A stretch of 64,000 nucleotides of DNA from Mucor racemosus (GCA_027405735.1 JAPEHQ010000002.1:1612001-1676000), one strand, 5' to 3'. Counted from the stretch's first letter, positions 35,708 to 48,884 are shown. Numbers and translations are program-made. The notes: a model not told the origin generated them from the letters alone.

Positions 35708-36169
35708 ATGATCAATCATACACGCCAAGCATCAACTTCATCTTCATCACACTCCTCAACAAAATCATATAAATCATTTTGGTCAAAAATTGGCAAACTG
35801 TTCCATGCATCTCACAGTAGTAGAAGCAGCAATTACAGTACTAAAAGAAGACATAGTGATTTCTCTCGTCAAACAGCAGGAAATTACAGTAATTCCACAT
35901 TATCAGATGAATCAGTAAAGACTGTTGAGGTATTGGATGATGAATCCTCATCTGCTTCAAGACGTCATATAAAGCAATTGGTTAATCAATCAGAAAATAC
36001 AACAACTCCAATGATGATTCCTCCATTTAGCCCAACATATTGTAAAAGTAATGAATTCCCCTACTCTAATTTCTACGTTAAATTACCTGATGGTCGTTGG
36101 ATGGTACGCTACAGAGATGGTAATCGTGATATTCTTCGTACAGATATCATGGAAGGTTACATGATTTAA
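35708..36169 (+). CDS. Small serine-rich protein of unknown function
   Basis: 153 residues from ATG 35708. The frame is open upstream to 35573, but that part overlaps the TATA-like sequence and has no good ATG. Not recognised. The first ~110 residues are Ser/Thr/Arg-rich with a short hydrophobic-basic patch (SFWSKIGKLFHAS). The C-terminal ~40 residues look folded: FYVKLPDGRWMVRYRDGNRD. The coding composition and TATA box support a real gene. The general style (Ser-rich N-terminus, short SKIGKLF-type patch) resembles the orphan at 18240, with its SFLSWIL patch, but homology is not claimed. Confidence 0.6.
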   Translation: MINHTRQASTSSSSHSSTKSYKSFWSKIGKLFHASHSSRSSNYSTKRRHSDFSRQTAGNYSNSTLSDESVKTVEVLDDESSSASRRHIKQLVNQSENTTTPMMIPPFSPTYCKSNEFPYSNFYVKLPDGRWMVRYRDGNRDILRTDIMEGYMI

Positions 36170-39100
36170 TGCCTTACACAAACATTTTTTTTTTTTTTTT
36201 TACATTTTATAATTCTTTAATATACCACTCTCTCTTCCATATTTATAAAGTATACCATCATTACTCTTTTCTTTTTGTAAATTCATTATTTAATAAACAA
36301 ATTCATCATATAAAAACTCTAGTCTTGTGGTTTTGCGCAACAACGCGCACTAGACCAAAACAAAATGCTTGGGATTACCAAGAAAAAAAAATTAAGTTTT
36401 AATTTACTTGGCTACATCTAAATAACACTAGACATGATCTTGATTTTATTTCAAAATGTGAACACAAAATCTTATCTTTTATTAATTGTGACCCATCCTT
36501 AAACCGAGAAAATAGAAAAGATTTAATGATTTCATTGTAATACATGTATTATTTAATATTGAAAGAGAAAGTTCCATCATTTGCTAAGTAATGTTACTAT
36601 TTTTACGACATTTTTTCTTTTTTAAAAAAAAAAAGTATACGTAAATACTGCGATATATCACTGTGCAACAAACATTATTAATATTAAAATTACTGATTGC
36701 TTTTTGTAAGTCTTTAACCGAGGCTGCCTAGTATTTAATAAAATGTGGAGACAGATTTAAGAGACCTTCAGTTAGACGACAGGCTAAGTCTCATTTTTCG
36801 GTTGAATTGTAACACCGGTAAAAATCATTATCGATATGGCATCAAATATATGTTAATTTAAAAACCAGGTTTTTCTCTTTTATTTTTAGTATCGCCAAGC
36901 ATAGAAATTACCAGAAAATCCAGCAAAAAGTGTACATAATTCCCGGGTTACTTGAAAAGTGATTTTCCTAACTATAGTGACAATGTTGAAATGATTATAA
37001 ATCACATTTGAAATGTAAAATTTTTCAGTATTTATCCAATAGCGCCGATTTTGATGCATTTCAAATCAAAGGGTTGGACTAGGGAAAATAGGATACAGAA
37101 AAAAAAAGAAAAAAAAAAAAAAGGATGTAGGGGGCCCTTCTTTGTTGGGGTTCCCTATAAGCAGTAAATATATCTCTAATAGTTAATAATAGAATATGTT
37201 TAAATGCATATGAGAAAAGAGTCATTCAATGATTTATATTGTTTAAGATTGTATGTAACATCTTTGCTATTTCGTCAAATGCACTACTACAACTATTCAT
37301 ATACAAATGATTTCAATTTTCTGTAAAATTACTGTCCCATTATTCCGTTTCAAGTGTGTAACATGCGCTAAAAATTTTCATCATGATATCATGTAATTTT
37401 ATTATTCAGATATCATGTATAAAAGAAAAGACCTTGATCTGCCTGGTTTTTTGTGTGTACCAATTGGGAATAATCGTACGTTGCCAAGTGATAAATAAAA
37501 GCTATTCAGGGAGGTACTTGCTGTAATCAATACCTGAAATAACTTTAGATACCGAATATGTTTATAAATGTCAAAAAATATGAATGTGAAAGAATCAGAT
37601 TTCTTCGGCTGAATAATCGGATCCATATAGTTTAAATGGGCGAATCAAATAATTTCGTCAAATTTAGTTATATTTTTTATCGACATACAGAAGAGCTAAC
37701 CATATTTAAATGCTATTAAATACTTATTTACTGTATTCAACAAGGACATATCATGAAAAGAATGGAAGTTTTAATCGATCGTCTAAAACAAGATATTTCA
37801 CGTGGTGATGCAGTTCTAATCTGAACCTGAAAACACTCCAAAATAATCAAACAGCCGGTGAACCTTAAAAACTTATTTTTACTATGGCTTGAGCGTAATT
37901 GCCATTTAGTTTTCGTACTATTTTATAAAGAAACCCTCCCTTATAGCTAATTTTTAAGGGCTTTTGTTTATTATAAATTAATTGCTTATTCAGTTTTAAG
38001 ATTTGATAGTTTGTGAAACGGGGGCAATTACTTTCTGTTTTATAATTCGAAGATTGTTATATCTATGCAAATCTCGTTGCGCATCAATCATAGTTAAAAA
38101 TAGGCCCTCAAAGAATCCCTTTTTGGGCTGTTGAAAAGTACAGATCTACATGAAATAACCAATTGTTGTTTCATTGAGTTCCAACAATTATATAAATAAT
38201 CAAATGTATATAATATAAATACATTATACTTGTAATTGACTGCATCAACTTTTTTAGGCAATATTAAATAAAAAGAAAAACGTACTTGAAATTCAAAACG
38301 ATTATGCATTCACTTGTCCATGTTTGGGTTTCTACTTCATGATATACGGCAAAACTTTGCTGAATACAATAGCAATAAAAAAAAAAAAAAGCAAAACAAT
38401 CTGGAGGGGGGCATAGCAAAAAGGTAGTTTTAAACAACTATCCGTTAGCATTGTTGAAAATCCATTTGTAAGTAATTTATCTTTTTAATGCTGTATAAGA
38501 CTACAAGAGTCTGCTGTCAAGCTAGCCCATCTCAGGAGTCAGTGAAGAAACATTCTGGTGCTGCAATATCTTAACTATATGTACTATTAATAAAGCATTA
38601 TTAGTATCCTTGTAGCTGCAATAACTCATAGATTACCTTTTTGATGCTGCAAAAGTCCAATGTGTTGGAAATAACATTATGCGGGCAATTTAGGGTTCCA
38701 TGAGAAAAAAAGGTAATTGTACAGTACTATATTTTGGGTCCATTACCTTAAACTTGCACTATTTATACAATTAACTTTCTAAATGTTTTCATGCTTTTGT
38801 GCAATTATAACCATGTTTTTCGTTTATTAACTTTTGGAGAGATATAGGATTGAATTTAGTTGTTGCATACACAATATAGTCCTTAGCCATCAAATTGTGA
38901 ATCAACTCCTTCTAAGTACATATACTATAAAAGTAGGCCTTAGCCAATCGTCTATATTTAGTGATTGCTTAACTGAAACATGTTCATGGACAATAAGTTT
39001 CCTTATACGCGGGTACCTCTTATCTATATCTTTTAGGTACCGTACCTGTGTTGATATATGCATAGTTGACTTGCATAAAATCAAAGTGATTTTTCTCGAA

Positions 39101-40189
39101 ACTCCATGTATAAATTTGAATAATATGGAGCTATTAAAGAAATACTCATTTAATTTAGGTCTTACATGTCAATGCCCATTTGCTCATGACAATTGCATAT
39201 TCTATTAATAAGAAGCAAATATTAGAATTTTGACAGTGACTAATTTGAATTATAAACCATAAAATTAGATTTCAAAATCATATGAAAATAGCAATTTTTG
39301 TAACAGGGGACAACGTGTATGCACTTATGTGTTACCGCTGTCAAACGAGAAATAGGAAATGAAATGGCATGTTTCGCCAGCAAGACTTTGTGTCCACAGT
39401 TTCAGGAACCGTTTAAAATGTGGTACGATCATTATTCATCTATGATAATTCAACAAGCAAATGTTTTAAATAGCATACTTGAAAATTAGCAACGTATTCA
39501 CTCAAGTTTTTTACATGTTTATGAGATGATATTATTGTCCTAAAACATAAATATACAATGTAAAATAACATCATATATACTATATTTTAAATAATTATGT
39601 TGAAAGAATATTCGTAAACATGCAAATGTATAGTTTCGCGTTCACATATCTGAAAAGAGATAGGCACCATAAAGTCGTGGCATTAATACCAGATTATTCA
39701 TGCTGTATACCGTGGCTTCCAGCTTCCTCAATGTCTTATCATTTCACATGTCAAATGTGTTCCTCTCGTATTTTCTTTGTAACGTTGGCTCTCCGATAAT
39801 TTCAAAATGATAATAATGCTCATATTTTAACACCAGGTTATTTATATTTGTACGATCCCAACAATCCTTGTCTCAGTTCTGTCTGTCCCGTTTGTCAATG
39901 CCGAATTAGTTATAATCACATGAAAACATTTCAAATACTTAGTTTTTAATTTACAGACATTTAGATACATGTAACCTTGTAGTAAAATAACTCAATCTCA
40001 TCAACGTATTATTTACATATATTCAGGAATGAACATCTCCATCAACTGTATATATACTCTTATATACTCATAGATGACACTATGATATGAAGTTATATAT
40101 TTATATGATTACAATTATGTTTTTTTTTTTCAAATTTATATAACGTTATCATAGTAACATCATTTTAATAATGTACTTATTTACAATCT
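36170..40189. other. AT-rich gene-poor region
   Basis: Four kilobases with no supportable gene. T and A runs lie at 36187-36200 and 37098-37125. At 39735-39950, broken frames include CQMCSS and later PGYLYLYDPNNPC...CPVCQC, which could be a decayed zinc-ribbon segment of a transposon protein; this is weak. A 60-codon minus-strand frame at 38902-39084 has no recognised motif. Confidence 0.4.
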
Positions 40190-41430
40190 TCAAAATCGGA
40201 GTGTGCCCTCTTTTCTATAACTAAAACCGTATTAAACATTTTTAGGATATACTTTAGGCACTACTAAACATACATGAATTGGTCGCATTATGCTAGCTAT
40301 CCCTAAATGTATTTTATATCTCGCGAAAGACTCAAAAACGCGTAAATTCACTGCTTTTTCCTTAAAAATTGGGTCTCACTTTTCATCGCTGCTATACTTT
40401 TTTTTTCGTTAAATAACACCAAGAAAAAATTATATGCCAATGTACCTGAGATGTTCAACTTTAATCCAAAAATAAGTATCTGGAAATATCCTACTTTTTG
40501 CAGTTGGTATTAATTTTTGAATGCTAAGGTTTCAGATTTTTTACGCGTATTTTACTGCTAATGGATTGAAAACTTTGAGGCTTCATATCTCCAGAAAAAA
40601 TTAAGCTATACTACTACTTTTTAATAATAAAATTTACTTGTTTTGAAGTGCTCTATAACACATTTTAACATAAAAAAAATTTGAGCACTTTTATTTTTTT
40701 TTTTTCATTTTTTAGGCATTTCTATAATAGGTTTTAAAATATTGGCTAAATTGAGTAACATTTTTTTTGCATTCATGTCATTAAGCTCGTTAATCTCTCT
40801 CGGTCCCAATTTAGTTTTTTTCAAAATATTGATTTTTCGTGGAGATATCCTCAAAAATGTGTACAAGAAGGTACCTCCATTTCTAGCTTCCATTTTTCCC
40901 TTATATACCCTCATCCCAAATTCTGAATTTGAAAAAAAATTAGACAAAAATCTTGTTTCCTCTACGAAAAATGCAGCTAGAAGATTGTACAATAGCTCGA
41001 TCGATAGATAATTCTTTTTTACATCATTTCAATTAGTTATATTTTAAATATGCTTATAAAAAGTGATGTGTATATTCAAAAAACCTCTAAAATTTCAATT
41101 GTATTTTACGCAAAATTTAATGTGGAATGTTTGTCTGAATTTTATTTAGATGGATGTAGATTCCAAAACTGTACAAAAACTATTTAATATACTAGGTCAA
41201 CTTGCTTTGCAGTTAATGAGCAATTAAACGATTTTGTTTTTTTCATCATTTTTCGTCCATTTTTTAAAATAAATTTTGGAACCCAGTTATCATAAGCTGT
41301 AAGCTGTGATATCGACTATTATTTTGATTATCTCGATGAAAAATTAATATTTTTGACTAAAACAAAAAATACAAAGTAGCAATCAATTAGACTTATCTTG
41401 TGAATACAGAAATTAAGCCCTGGATAAATA
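40190..41430 (-). repeat. A-family repeat copy A3
   Basis: Corresponds by flank to A2 of the left composite, but over about 40230-41110 it is nearly identical to A4 (51850-52740). Confidence 0.8.
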
Positions 41431-43212
41431 ATGAGTTTAAGTTTTACAAAATAATAAACTAATATTTACAACTGCAGAAAACAAAGAAAAAAAATCCCCA
41501 TCCTTGTGAATATTGATCCAATTAATCTCCAATTATACATGATGGTAGATTTGCATATATTCTGCATAAAAATTTATATTTCTACTCTCACAGATCACTG
41601 TGAATTGAGGAAACCATCCGCAAAACATGATATTTCTGTCCAATAAAACCACGTGTTGTGTCATATATTTTCATATTTGATAAATAATACTTAAAAAAGA
41701 ATATAATTAAAAGAGAATGAGTAATGAATCAGTACTTCAACTGTATAATAAAAACAAGGTATCGTTTATTTAAATATAAAAGTATGGACTTTTACTGCAT
41801 ATTGATTTGACATTAAGATCCTGAGATGTAATTGTTGCATCCACAGATCTGGGTGCATTCCTTGGTTAAGATTACGACACAGTTTGATATGTTAAGTTCT
41901 ACATTGCTGTGTATTATGTTATGAAGCTCCGTTTATACAAGAATGTGGAACTAGTGTGTGTCACCTAGACTTGATTGGATATATGTATATATATAAATAG
42001 ACTCCTTTAAACAGGTCATATAATTAGAGAATGTGAATATAAAAGAAGATGGTTCGATCTTATAATAAAGTTCTTTAGTTTTAGTGTGCTCTTTCATTTT
42101 ATAACAGTTTTCCTTTATTTTTATTAAATGATTTAGTACATATTTTAGCTTTGAGATTGATATAATCTCCTGGCGTAACAGTAATTTAAGGTACTGTTGA
42201 ACCATTAGATTTGTTTGATAGTAATGCATTATGGATTGAAATGGATCAATCATAATTTAATCATTCTTGCCGAGCTTGTAAATTGTCTTGTTTCAATGCT
42301 GTGCTAAATGTGCTTGGATGTTGATTTGATAGCTACTTGATTGATCAACGGCTGGGATGAAAAAATAATATGGTGCTATAATTGATGTCCAAGCGTTCTT
42401 GGTAATTACTGGATTAAAATTAGTACTTAGTACGCTAGGAGTCTCTTATATCTGCTATCAAGGCTTTGCACTTCAATTCAATACATGTCGTAGTCAATAA
42501 TAGACTGTAAGATGTCTTGATACTGCAGAAGGTGATAACGTATAATACTAGGTGGCACACAATAATATTATTCATAAAGAAAATGGATTCCCGAAATACT
42601 GTAGCACTAAAAACACTGGAGTAAAGAAAAGAAGAAAATAATCGATAGTCTTTTGAAAGATGTGCGTAGAAAAGTACAGTGAGTCGCAAAACCCTTTCAA
42701 TGATTTGGAAATTTGAATGAAAATAACCATAACTTTCTCAGTTTCAATCGGAGATACACTAAATTTCTATTTTAAATAATTCAAACGTTTTTAAATTATT
42801 TTCAAAAAGTCCGATCTAATTAATTAAAGTTCCGCAAAAACTATGCAAGTTTAAAAAAAGGTACATCATTGAAAGGGTTTTGCACGCACAGGCTTAAAAT
42901 TACAATTTTGTAACCCCTAACTTGTACATTAACGCTGGATATCTTATAAAACAGAGAAATATGCGGAAAATATATGAGATGTTTTTCAACTTTTACCCTG
43001 CCTTTTTTACTAGTAGTTTCAAGCAAAATCATCAAGATAAAAACTGTATCGGATGCCAAACGTAATGACGTTATCTCTCTGCTAAATTCAGGCCATACCG
43101 TATCGGAAATTGCTCGTCATGTAGCTGTTAGTCAAGCCACAGTATGTCGTATTGGAAAAAAGGTCTGTCCTGACCGAGAAAAACTTAAAGGAGACCGACC
43201 ATCTAAGCTGAC

Positions 43213-43522
43213 TGATTTATCGAGACTTTATAAATTAAAATCAACGTAAAAAGTACCGTTTATTAGAATGAATTAAATATGGGTTTATATAGTTATTGGA
43301 ATTGTGTGATAAGATCTAATGGACAGGGATCCATTAGATATGACAATAGATATTATTATTAATGTGTATGAATATAACATGTTATGTTTCAGTGGTAATA
43401 TTGCTATAAGTTATGTTTCATTGTTAGTTCCTGGGTGACAGGAACCAGTTACTGGATAGATAAGATCTGCTAGATTTGTCGGAGATCTTCTATATATCGA
43501 ATGTTGTAATTCTGATAGATCA
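43213..43522 (-). repeat. 3' LTR of the gypsy element
   Basis: 310 bp. It matches 48917-49226 except for one base near 43360. In coding orientation it starts TGATCTATC and ends GATAAATCA. Confidence 0.95.
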
Positions 43523-43811
43523 TTACCCCTCATCAGCGTAAGAAGTACGTGGTAAATAATGAATTACAATATGCTTGTTGTCTCGTCTTGTTGATAAACC
43601 GTGAAAAAAAAGAAAAAATAATAAAAGTCTTGTTGATAATATATTCTGATATAAGATAACTTGCTAATTTGCGTGGTATAATACTCTAATATAGTATAAA
43701 ATGATTTGCTTGATAAATATTCGCCTGTAAAAAACCTCTGTGCATTCAAAAACCTTGTAGGAAAAATGAAATACAGTTTGCAAGGAAAAAGGCAGAATCT
43801 TTTTTATCAAT

Positions 43812-46800
43812 CTATTTTCTTGTAGTAGCAGCTAATAAGCGTGCCTTTCTTCTAATTGATCTTTCTTGTCGAGATTCAACTTTTCGTTTGTTTACTGATT
43901 TTGGCTTAGCATTCTTTTTGCCTTTGCTCTTACTATTAGATTGCCCTGCATTGCGTCTGGACCAATATGTTTCTATTACTTCTTTAGAATCAAACATAGC
44001 TGGAGGTTCCCATGAATCATATGATGAATCATAACCTTTCCATCTGACTAAATATTCATGATTTGGTTCTTCTCCTCTATGATTAAGAATAGCTTGGATC
44101 TCAAAAATGTGATTATTTTCTTCTGGTCTAATACCATTTTCACTGATCAATTTAATATGAGATGTAGGTATATCTCGCGATAAAAATGCTTCTGCTTTAT
44201 CTTGTAGTATATAACTACCATTCTTGGTATAACCATAAACACTATATGGTCCTTCATAATTTGGATCAGTCTTTTTATTCTTCTCTACATTCTTTATCAT
44301 AACTGAAGATCCTATTGGAAAAGGGTTTTCTAATATCTTATGTCTTTTTCTAAAATATGCATTATCTGCTTCTTTAGTTTTAACAATCTGCTCTTTAATT
44401 GCAGGTACTAAAATTTTATCAACTAATTTGATTTTATCTTTTAATGCTTTAACATCTATTTCCTGCTCAGGGAGAACTGCTTTTATTTTAGAGTAATCTG
44501 TTAACTCATTGGGTAATCTTGCAAAAACTACAACAAATGGCATCATACCATGCAATCTTGATTTATGTAAATTTAAACAATATGCTGTTCCATCTAAATA
44601 CAGATCCCAATTTTCAGCTCTTCCTTCTAACATCTTAATTATGATTCCCTTAGCTGATTTTACTGCAGATTCCGCATTAGAATTTCCTAAAGGATTAAAT
44701 GGTAATGAAACTGCTTGTTCTACACCAGCATGTAGTGCTATAGCTTCTAATAATTTATTGGAAAATTCTTTTCCGTTATCATGGGTTATGACTTTACTAT
44801 AGCCAAACAACGACCATATTGATACTAATTCTTTTGCGATTGTAGTAGCTAATTTATCTGGTATAGCTCTTAAAATAATAAATCTTGAAAACAAATCCAT
44901 AACAACCATCATATAATTATTTCCTCTTGGGGTAGTAACGTCAAATGTACCTAGATCCATAACTATATGATCAAATACTGCATTTGGAATAATACTTTTA
45001 GGTGGATGGTAAACGTGTTTACCTAAATTGAATACTCTACATTTACTACAATTCTTGACATAGTATTCTATATCTTTGCGTAAACCTTTCCAATGCATCT
45101 GATATTCTTCATGGATCACTTGCTCCATAGCTGTAACACCAAAATGCCCAAGTAAGTGTGCTTTTTCTAATAAAGTTTGTTTCTCACTTTCATCTTTTGG
45201 TTGTTCATAAATATCTAAATGTGATGCATAAATAAATAAATCTGTATCTGGAGATTTCTTTGCTTCTAAATCATTTGCATCTTTCCCATTAGAAATTGTT
45301 TCATCTGTAGTAACAACTGTTTCTTTTGTAGCAACATCTGTTTTATTATCATCAATAACGTTTCTATGTACGTCAACAATATCTTCTTTTTCTTCTAATA
45401 AGGTTTCCGTTACTAATTTGACCTTCTTATTACTACTATCTAAACTGTTATTATCTCTAGTTCTTTTTTGTACTATTGTAGCTCTTCTAGCCATACCATC
45501 ACCCCCCTCTAGCTTTTTGGTACCATGTTCAAAAATGCGAGAAAGTCTATCGGCTAGAATATTGTGTATTCCGGCACAAAAGGTGATATCAAAGTCTAAT
45601 TCAAAAATAGTTTCATAGAAGTTTTCTATCATTCTGGTTAATTTTTCTTGGGAATGTAAATATAAAAGTCCTTTGTTATCTACAAACAAATAAAATTTTT
45701 TACCCCAAAGCCATTGTCGGTATTTCTTAAAGGCATAAACGACTGCTAATAATTCGCGCTTGGTACTGCCCCAACGCATTTCGCAACTAGTAAGTTTTCG
45801 TGCTATAAAACCTAAATAATAAACACGTTTCTTCTTTACTTGATATAAACATGCACCGATGCCATATGCTGAACTATCTGTAACTAAATACATATCATGT
45901 CTCATATCAGATGCTGATAAAACAGGAGCATTGACTAATAACTGCTGTATTTTTTTCATTGCAATAGTATGTTCATCTTTCCAGACTTTGCTAATATCTG
46001 GTGCATTTTTTATACTATCTAACGGTGCAGTCAAAGTGGATAAACATGGTAAATGTGCACGAAAGAAATTAATTAATCCTAATCGCGAAGCAAGTTCTCT
46101 ACTATTTGCAACGATAGGGTTCCAATCTAAAATATTACTAACTTTTCGTTGGTCTAGGGCTAAACCTTTTTCTGATAGGCAAAATCCCAAAATATTAATG
46201 CTCTTCTGTGCTAAATGAGTTTTAGCAGCATTAATGGTTAAATTAGCTTCGGTAAGACGTTCAATGACTATTTTGACGTATTTTATATGCGTTTCCATGT
46301 CTGCTTCTGTATGTACCGTGATATCATCTATAAAGTTGGTAGTTACAGCATTCATGTCGGAGAATAAATTTGTAAGTTGACGTTGCACAAATGATGAGAG
46401 CGGAGTTAATCCCATAGGGGCTTTGGCATATTGGTATTGAAGTCCTGTCGTTGGATCAGTAAAGGATAAGAATTTTCTTGAGCTGAAATGTATGGCAAAA
46501 GAATGGAAACACTGAGAAAGATCAATGACAGTATATATAGAATGCTTAGACATTTTTCTGTGCAACTCTGAGATTAATGGCAATGGAAAACGGTCAGATT
46601 TAGCTGGATCTAGTGCAGCATTGATTAAACGACAATCCATCACTATACGACTATCACCACTATATTCGCCTTGTGCATTCTTCTTTCGCACAGGAAAAAG
46701 TGGAGAATTATATGGGTTTCCTGGTGGTGCTCTTTCTATTACACCATTTTCTAACCACTTAGTAATTTGTGCTTTTACAATAGGTTTTACCTTTTCTTCT

Positions 46801-48884
46801 AATGGCCATTGTGCCCTATACATCTTGTGTTCATGATCCTTTTGTACATGTAATCGCAATGTACTTCCTGGTAATGTGCAATGTGCCTTTGGATCAATTT
46901 GTTTGTTTGCTTCTAATAAAGGATTTACTTCTGCAAATAATCGGTTACGTTCACTTTCAGTACCGAAAGGTTGATTATTAGGGGTATAAGGATTAGGATC
47001 AATACATGGAATTTCATAATTATTATCGTCATCCCAATCCATTGCTAAATTGGAAATAGTGATACCAAATTGAGTAATCAAATCCATTCCAATTATTACA
47101 TGTAAACCATTAAATATATCAAATACTTCTAAGTTGACATTGCAAACCCTTGAATTATAAGTAAGTTTAATTTTCTCATCTGTACAACCCATTCTTTTCA
47201 CTACATTATCTTTCTGACAAGTTTTAATTATACCAAAATTATTTTTATTATTAACTTCAACTTCTAATTTAACAGCTAAAGCTGGTGAAATACTACTAAA
47301 TGATGCGCCTGTATCTAACAAGAAATATGTTTTTACAATGCACTTTTTACTTTCTAAAGTAATTGGTAAAATTAGTGAATTATTATTCATTAAATGTTTA
47401 GGTGGTTGTGAAAAATCACTATTTTCTAACTTACAATCTTTTTTGTCTTCAATACTAAGAGCAGCAAAATGCATCTTGGATTCACTCTCGTCATCTGTAT
47501 CCATCTCGTCATCGTTGACTTCTACTTCAACTGGTACAATTGCTTTCTTTTGCTTATTTTTGAAAACTTTCTCTAAATCTTCTGCTTTGCATTCGTGTCC
47601 ATATTTGTAGTTGGGAACTTTACATCTATTGCAAATCTTTACTGACATTCCAAATCTCTTTTGTGCTTTATCTATTCTCTTTTTTACATCTGGAGCTAAA
47701 ATGCAATCTTCTTCTGAGTGATTTGTTAAGCCAGGATGATACTTGCATTTGATTTGAGATTTTCCTTTAGATGACAAGTTGTCGCTGAAATTGCTATGTT
47801 TTTTCTTGTCAAAAAACTTCTTTTGTGTACTATGGCGATGACTATTGTTCCCATAATTGTTGTTGCTTCTATGATTTAAATAACTTCGAGATATCTCTTT
47901 ATCCCACTTTTCTTTGAATAATGCTTCATAAGTTCCAACTACCTTTGGAATAATAAAATCGATATTGACTTCTTGTTTGTCTGTATTCAAATTGAGATAA
48001 AATTTGGTAGCTTTTACAAGTTCTTCAGGTAACGCTTTGAACAGATATCTGATTAAGCAATCTTCGTCTTTAATGTCTGCTGCAACTTTTAATTCTTGGA
48101 ATTCTTCCATGAAACCTTCAAATGAATCAGTCTTCTTGTAGAGAATTTTCTCTAATTTTTCTCTGGCTTCTTCCTTTATATCAGCTTGGTTACGACCGTA
48201 CTTGCTTACAATTGCTATTTTAAAATCAGACCAGGAGGTAAATTCTTTGCTCTCCATACGAGTAGCATACCATCTCGCCATACCAGTAGAGAGACGAGCT
48301 GGGACCAAACGCTGCCAATTATCGTTCACACTAAGTCTGTGCGCTTCTAAAACTCTTTCAAAATGGTGCAAACAATCTTCTATGTTCAAAAAAATAGGTT
48401 TTCTTCGGTTGAAAACGTGTCCCTTCCATTGGAAACATGGTGTTTCAGCTGGAACCATCGTATTTTCTTGCGGGAACAATAATGTAAAACTTTTTTGCGC
48501 TATTTCAAGCTTTCTGGTAGCAGCAATCAAAGTTCTGGCTTCTATAGACCCTTCTTGTCCAGTTATTCCCTTCATTGTAGCATGGAATACTTCTAATTTT
48601 AGTTGATCAATCACTTTGACCAACTTCAAACGTTCGTCACTGTTGATATTCAACGAAGAACTTCTATCGTTCTTTTCATCTTCTGATGATGAAAATGAAG
48701 ACTTGCTCTGCTTGCTGTTAGCAGATGCTTCATCAGAATCAACATCCATAGGAGTTGATTTCTCAGTACCAGACCCAGACATTTCACCTTCTTGCATGGT
48801 TGCCTCATCGATAACCTCGACTTCAATAGGATTGGCATCACCTTCAGGAACAGGAAAAGAGGATCTTGTAGAATTTCTTGGCAT
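43812..48884 (-). CDS. Gag-pol polyprotein of a chromodomain Ty3/gypsy element
   Basis: 1690 residues in a single frame with no gag-pol frameshift. Order: an acidic Ser-rich N-terminus; a capsid-type gag domain (about 130-330); Cys/His clusters (about 385-455), including C-x2-H-x5-H-x4-C instead of a classic zinc knuckle; an aspartic protease with DTGA at 524; a reverse transcriptase with FIDD at about 851-854 (the usual Y is F); RNase H (TDSSAYG near 1003); an integrase with an HHCC zinc finger (HFG near 1247, CSKC) and DDE positions such as HDNGKEF near 1369; and a chromodomain at about 1595-1640 (YLVRWKGYDSSYDSWEP). The chromodomain would tether integration to marked chromatin. The start is the ATG just inside the 5' LTR. 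Confidence 0.96.
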   Translation of the reverse strand: MPRNSTRSSFPVPEGDANPIEVEVIDEATMQEGEMSGSGTEKSTPMDVDSDEASANSKQSKSSFSSSEDEKNDRSSSLNINSDERLKLVKVIDQLKLEVFHATMKGITGQEGSIEARTLIAATRKLEIAQKSFTLLFPQENTMVPAETPCFQWKGHVFNRRKPIFLNIEDCLHHFERVLEAHRLSVNDNWQRLVPARLSTGMARWYATRMESKEFTSWSDFKIAIVSKYGRNQADIKEEAREKLEKILYKKTDSFEGFMEEFQELKVAADIKDEDCLIRYLFKALPEELVKATKFYLNLNTDKQEVNIDFIIPKVVGTYEALFKEKWDKEISRSYLNHRSNNNYGNNSHRHSTQKKFFDKKKHSNFSDNLSSKGKSQIKCKYHPGLTNHSEEDCILAPDVKKRIDKAQKRFGMSVKICNRCKVPNYKYGHECKAEDLEKVFKNKQKKAIVPVEVEVNDDEMDTDDESESKMHFAALSIEDKKDCKLENSDFSQPPKHLMNNNSLILPITLESKKCIVKTYFLLDTGASFSSISPALAVKLEVEVNNKNNFGIIKTCQKDNVVKRMGCTDEKIKLTYNSRVCNVNLEVFDIFNGLHVIIGMDLITQFGITISNLAMDWDDDNNYEIPCIDPNPYTPNNQPFGTESERNRLFAEVNPLLEANKQIDPKAHCTLPGSTLRLHVQKDHEHKMYRAQWPLEEKVKPIVKAQITKWLENGVIERAPPGNPYNSPLFPVRKKNAQGEYSGDSRIVMDCRLINAALDPAKSDRFPLPLISELHRKMSKHSIYTVIDLSQCFHSFAIHFSSRKFLSFTDPTTGLQYQYAKAPMGLTPLSSFVQRQLTNLFSDMNAVTTNFIDDITVHTEADMETHIKYVKIVIERLTEANLTINAAKTHLAQKSINILGFCLSEKGLALDQRKVSNILDWNPIVANSRELASRLGLINFFRAHLPCLSTLTAPLDSIKNAPDISKVWKDEHTIAMKKIQQLLVNAPVLSASDMRHDMYLVTDSSAYGIGACLYQVKKKRVYYLGFIARKLTSCEMRWGSTKRELLAVVYAFKKYRQWLWGKKFYLFVDNKGLLYLHSQEKLTRMIENFYETIFELDFDITFCAGIHNILADRLSRIFEHGTKKLEGGDGMARRATIVQKRTRDNNSLDSSNKKVKLVTETLLEEKEDIVDVHRNVIDDNKTDVATKETVVTTDETISNGKDANDLEAKKSPDTDLFIYASHLDIYEQPKDESEKQTLLEKAHLLGHFGVTAMEQVIHEEYQMHWKGLRKDIEYYVKNCSKCRVFNLGKHVYHPPKSIIPNAVFDHIVMDLGTFDVTTPRGNNYMMVVMDLFSRFIILRAIPDKLATTIAKELVSIWSLFGYSKVITHDNGKEFSNKLLEAIALHAGVEQAVSLPFNPLGNSNAESAVKSAKGIIIKMLEGRAENWDLYLDGTAYCLNLHKSRLHGMMPFVVVFARLPNELTDYSKIKAVLPEQEIDVKALKDKIKLVDKILVPAIKEQIVKTKEADNAYFRKRHKILENPFPIGSSVMIKNVEKNKKTDPNYEGPYSVYGYTKNGSYILQDKAEAFLSRDIPTSHIKLISENGIRPEENNHIFEIQAILNHRGEEPNHEYLVRWKGYDSSYDSWEPPAMFDSKEVIETYWSRRNAGQSNSKSKGKKNAKPKSVNKRKVESRQERSIRRKARLLAATTRK

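Noticed and set aside
36169..36402. 77-codon frame right after the serine-rich gene
   Set aside because: It starts at the base of the previous stop codon and runs through T-rich 3' sequence. Most likely untranslated region.
38834..39208. 124-codon frame
   Set aside because: It begins at a non-ATG codon, has no recognisable motif, and is crossed by an equally open minus-strand frame.
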